NCBI RefSeq assembly: GCF_020736365.1
Contig: NZ_CP085988.1
Coordinates: 417,501 to 481,500 of the forward strand
Source: Clostridium sp. M62/1
GTDB lineage: Bacteria > Bacillota > Clostridia > Lachnospirales > Lachnospiraceae
Direction of reading: 5' to 3'
DNA length: 64,000 nucleotides
Below, piece after piece: positions 61,929-64,000 of this stretch; the first letter of the stretch is position 1; the number at the start of each line of letters is the position of its first letter. The notes under the pieces are model-generated. The model did no database searches. It saw only the letters and a list, made by a program, of their open reading frames with translations, and was not told where the DNA came from. Position numbers and translations under genes: made by a program.

Positions 61929-62822
61929 ATGTATAATCCACAATTAGAAACATTTCTTTGTGTTGCCGAGTGTGGGAGCTTCAATAAAGCTGCAGAAAAA
62001 TTATTTATCTCTCCGCCCGCTGTAATTAAGCAGATTAATCTTCTGGAGGAAAGCCTTGACCTTCAGCTTTTTGTCCGTACTCATCGGGGCCTTAAACTCA
62101 CGGCTGCAGGGAAATCACTGGAAAAAGATACCCGATATATCATTCAGTACTGTAATGCATCGGTTACACGGGCTAAGAATGCAATGCAAAAGGATAAAGA
62201 AGTTATCCGCATAGGTAACTCTCCTATGACTCCTGCGGAGGCTATTGTTAATTTGTGGCCGAAGATCAAGGATGAATGCCCGGACATTAAGTTCCAGTTG
62301 ATCCCGTATTATAATACCCCTGAAAATGCCAGGGAGATCCTTGCGAATCTGGGGGAAAATATCGATGTCGTGCCAGGAATCTTTGATGAAACGATGCTGG
62401 AACTGCGCAAGTGTGCAGGTCTTGAGATATCCAGGGAACCGATCTGCTGTGCCGTGCCCATTCACCATCGTTTGGCAGAGAAAGACTCGCTTACCGTTAA
62501 GGACCTTTATGGAGAAAAACTGATGCTCATAAGACGTAACTGGAGCCATCATGTAGATCTTTTACGGGATGAGATCTGGAAAAACCACCCGCAGATCCAG
62601 ATCGTAGATTTTGATTTTTATAATACAGATGTGTTTAATGAATGCGAAAACAATAATTATATTTTAATGGCGATACAAAAATGGCAGTATGTACACCCAT
62701 TTTTGAAGATCGTGCCTGTGGACTGGAGCTTTTCCATACCATATGGACTCCTCTATGCGACAAAACCTTCGCCTGTTGTGCGTAAATTTTTAAATGCGGT
62801 GGAAAAAGTGACTCATCAATAG
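61929..62822 (+). CDS. LysR-type transcriptional regulator
   Basis: 297 residues. PQLETFLCVAECGSFNKAAEKLFISPPAVIKQINLLEESLDLQLFVRTHRGLKLTAAGK is the LysR HTH, followed by a co-inducer domain (IRIGNSPMTPAEAIVNL ...). GAGGTGAAAGG precedes the ATG at 61929. A terminator follows, so transcribed alone; it probably controls the hydrolase next door. Confidence 0.9.
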   Translation: MYNPQLETFLCVAECGSFNKAAEKLFISPPAVIKQINLLEESLDLQLFVRTHRGLKLTAAGKSLEKDTRYIIQYCNASVTRAKNAMQKDKEVIRIGNSPMTPAEAIVNLWPKIKDECPDIKFQLIPYYNTPENAREILANLGENIDVVPGIFDETMLELRKCAGLEISREPICCAVPIHHRLAEKDSLTVKDLYGEKLMLIRRNWSHHVDLLRDEIWKNHPQIQIVDFDFYNTDVFNECENNNYILMAIQKWQYVHPFLKIVPVDWSFSIPYGLLYATKPSPVVRKFLNAVEKVTHQ

Positions 62823-62867
62823 CATCAAGTAACTGATAACCTTTAAGTTTATACTGCATAACCAATC

Positions 62868-62896
62868 GAGACTTCTTTGGAAGTCTCCTTTTTTTT
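62868..62896 (+). terminator. terminator of the LysR gene
   Basis: Perfect arms GAGACTTC and GAAGTCTC, loop TTTG, then CTTTTTTTT. Confidence 0.92.
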
Positions 62897-62931
62897 ATAA
62901 TAAAACCATCAAAGAGCAAGGGAAGTGAAAC

Positions 62932-63963
62932 ATGAACATCGGGAAAGTATTTTTGGGACTCTTATGCATCCAGCTTAGCCTGAATGGCTGCAGCACTCAA
63001 AGTCAGGCTTCGGTGCAGGCCTCTGAATTTTCAGAAGGCGAAGAAGATGAATATGTAACAGCTTCCGTAAAAAAGGATATGATGATAACACCGTTCGCTG
63101 AAGATACACCGATCAATACTGTGGCAAGCGATTCCGTGTTCGGTGACTATGGGCGTCTTTTATTTCCTGTTGATGACTGGTACATGAATGGAGATACTTT
63201 GGGAGAATTGAGGCTTACCTGGTACAACAATATCGATCCCAAGGAGACAGTAGAGATCGTAAATACACTCTGGCAGCGGGCAAATGCCGGAGAAACGGTG
63301 TTTTATGATATCTATACGGATGAAGAAAAAACAGCAGATCCTGCTAAGGAGGATACAGGCTTGTTTTTCTTTAAAGGCGATCCGGGAGCAAAATTTGCAG
63401 TATGCAATGCCGGCGGAGGATTTGCATATGTGGGAGCCATGCAGGACAGCTTTCCGCATGCTCTGGAACTGTCAAAACTTGGATATAACGCATTTGCATT
63501 GATCTACCGCCCAGGAGCACAGACTGCCTGTGAAGATCTTGCAAGAGCCATCAGCTTTATTTTTGAACATGCAGATGAGCTGGAAGTGGATACAGACTGC
63601 TATTCCCTGTGGGGCGGTTCTGCGGGAGGGCGCATGGCGGCATGGCTTGGAACCTACGGCCCGAAAGCCTTTGGAGGTGACGATCTTCCAAGACCAGGCG
63701 CAGTCATCATGCAGTACACTGGGCACAGTGAATATTCGGAGCAGGATCCGCCTACCTTTGCCTGCGTGGGAGAAAGAGATGGCATTGCAGACTGGCACAT
63801 TATGCAGAGAAGGCTTGAGGCCATGAGTGCAGCGGGAATCTCAACGGAATTCCACCATTATCCGGGCCTGCCCCATGGTTTCGGACTGGGAACAGGTACA
63901 GCTGCGGAAGGATGGCTTAATGAAGCTACAGCATTTTGGGAGGCACAGATGCCGACTGATTGA
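62932..63963 (+). CDS. lipoprotein alpha/beta hydrolase (esterase-like)
   Basis: 343 residues. A lipobox-like LSLNGC at 15-20 predicts a lipid anchor. The fold is shown by AVCNAGGGFAYVG (oxyanion region), the nucleophile elbow LWGGSAGG (G-x-S-x-G, about 222-229), the Asp in CVGERDGIADW and His in LPHGFG. Related to BD-FAE-like carbohydrate esterases. Probably deacylates glycans or other esters outside the cell. GGGAAGTG before the ATG. A ribosome binding site (AAAGGAAG) after it implies another gene beyond 64000. Confidence 0.87.
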   Translation: MNIGKVFLGLLCIQLSLNGCSTQSQASVQASEFSEGEEDEYVTASVKKDMMITPFAEDTPINTVASDSVFGDYGRLLFPVDDWYMNGDTLGELRLTWYNNIDPKETVEIVNTLWQRANAGETVFYDIYTDEEKTADPAKEDTGLFFFKGDPGAKFAVCNAGGGFAYVGAMQDSFPHALELSKLGYNAFALIYRPGAQTACEDLARAISFIFEHADELEVDTDCYSLWGGSAGGRMAAWLGTYGPKAFGGDDLPRPGAVIMQYTGHSEYSEQDPPTFACVGERDGIADWHIMQRRLEAMSAAGISTEFHHYPGLPHGFGLGTGTAAEGWLNEATAFWEAQMPTD

Positions 63964-64000
63964 CATAGATAAACAGATGAACAAAGAAAGGAAGCAGTGA

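Larger units (their letters stand above)
24237..64000. mobile_element. integrative and conjugative element carrying a Tad-like pilus (right end outside window)
   Basis: Left end inferred at about 24234-24240, where the host pilin reading frame is broken. Just inside is a tyrosine recombinase; further in are anti-restriction genes, a Tad-type pilus set, VirB2/B3/B4/B6-like proteins, an NlpC/P60 hydrolase, a MobP-type relaxase, a VirD4 coupling protein and regulators, in one mostly plus-strand block to about 61.1 kb. At least 39.7 kb long. The recombinase part (24.3-26.3 kb) is clearly more AT-rich than the transfer block, suggesting modular origin. The remaining pilin fragment expected at the right end is not seen up to 64000. 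Confidence 0.85.

Overview
The window looks like chromosome from a Clostridia/Lachnospiraceae-type Firmicute. Support: the B. subtilis-like yaaO-kinase-holB-yaaT-yabB-rsmI gene order, AGGAGG-type ribosome binding sites, frequent TTG starts, and a moderate G+C composition. I cannot name the species from sequence alone.

Region 1 (1-3142) is the 3' part of a 23S rRNA gene followed by seven tRNA genes (Asp, Val, Thr, Tyr, initiator Met, Phe, Lys) and a terminator; no 5S gene lies between the 23S and the tRNAs. Region 2 (3143-18289) is ordinary chromosome: a cell-wall M15 peptidase-like protein, a secreted metallo-beta-lactamase-fold protein, a large membrane-anchored protein, the PLP decarboxylase/GMP-kinase-like/DNA polymerase delta-prime/RicT/TrmN6/RsmI operon, a membrane-anchored metal-binding domain protein with a DtxR-like operator, glycogen branching enzyme, a DUF2508 protein, an ArsR regulator and a transaldolase-like aldolase. 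Region 3 (18290-24251) is a host Tad/Flp pilus locus (prepilin peptidase, TadZ, TadA, TadB, TadC and a Flp pilin), preceded by about 570 bases of non-coding, possibly structured sequence.

Region 4 (about 24237-64000) is a large integrative and conjugative element (ICE). Its left end cuts the host Flp pilin gene in the middle of the pilin transmembrane helix, and a tyrosine recombinase lies just inside. The right end is not in the window. In order the element carries: recombinase and partner; defence-evasion genes (ArdA-like proteins, an adenine methylase); small regulators (AbrB-like, YodL-like, SpoVG); its own complete Tad-like pilus machine (pilin-like protein, prepilin peptidase, CpaB, TadZ, TadA, TadB, TadC, pseudopilins, a Trp-rich secreted protein); a type IV secretion set (VirB2-like, VirB6/TrbL-like, PrgI/VirB3-like, VirB4, NlpC/P60 hydrolase); a cytosine methylase; an amidoligase plus gamma-glutamylcyclotransferase pair; a MobP-type relaxase fused to Sel1 repeats; a TOPRIM primase-like protein; the VirD4 coupling protein; and XRE/HTH regulators. 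A LysR regulator with a lipoprotein esterase-like hydrolase follows as probable cargo.

The most striking point is that an element carrying its own Tad-type pilus system is inserted in the pilin gene of the host's Tad locus. The element would thus inactivate the resident pilus while bringing a replacement that is genetically linked to a conjugation apparatus.
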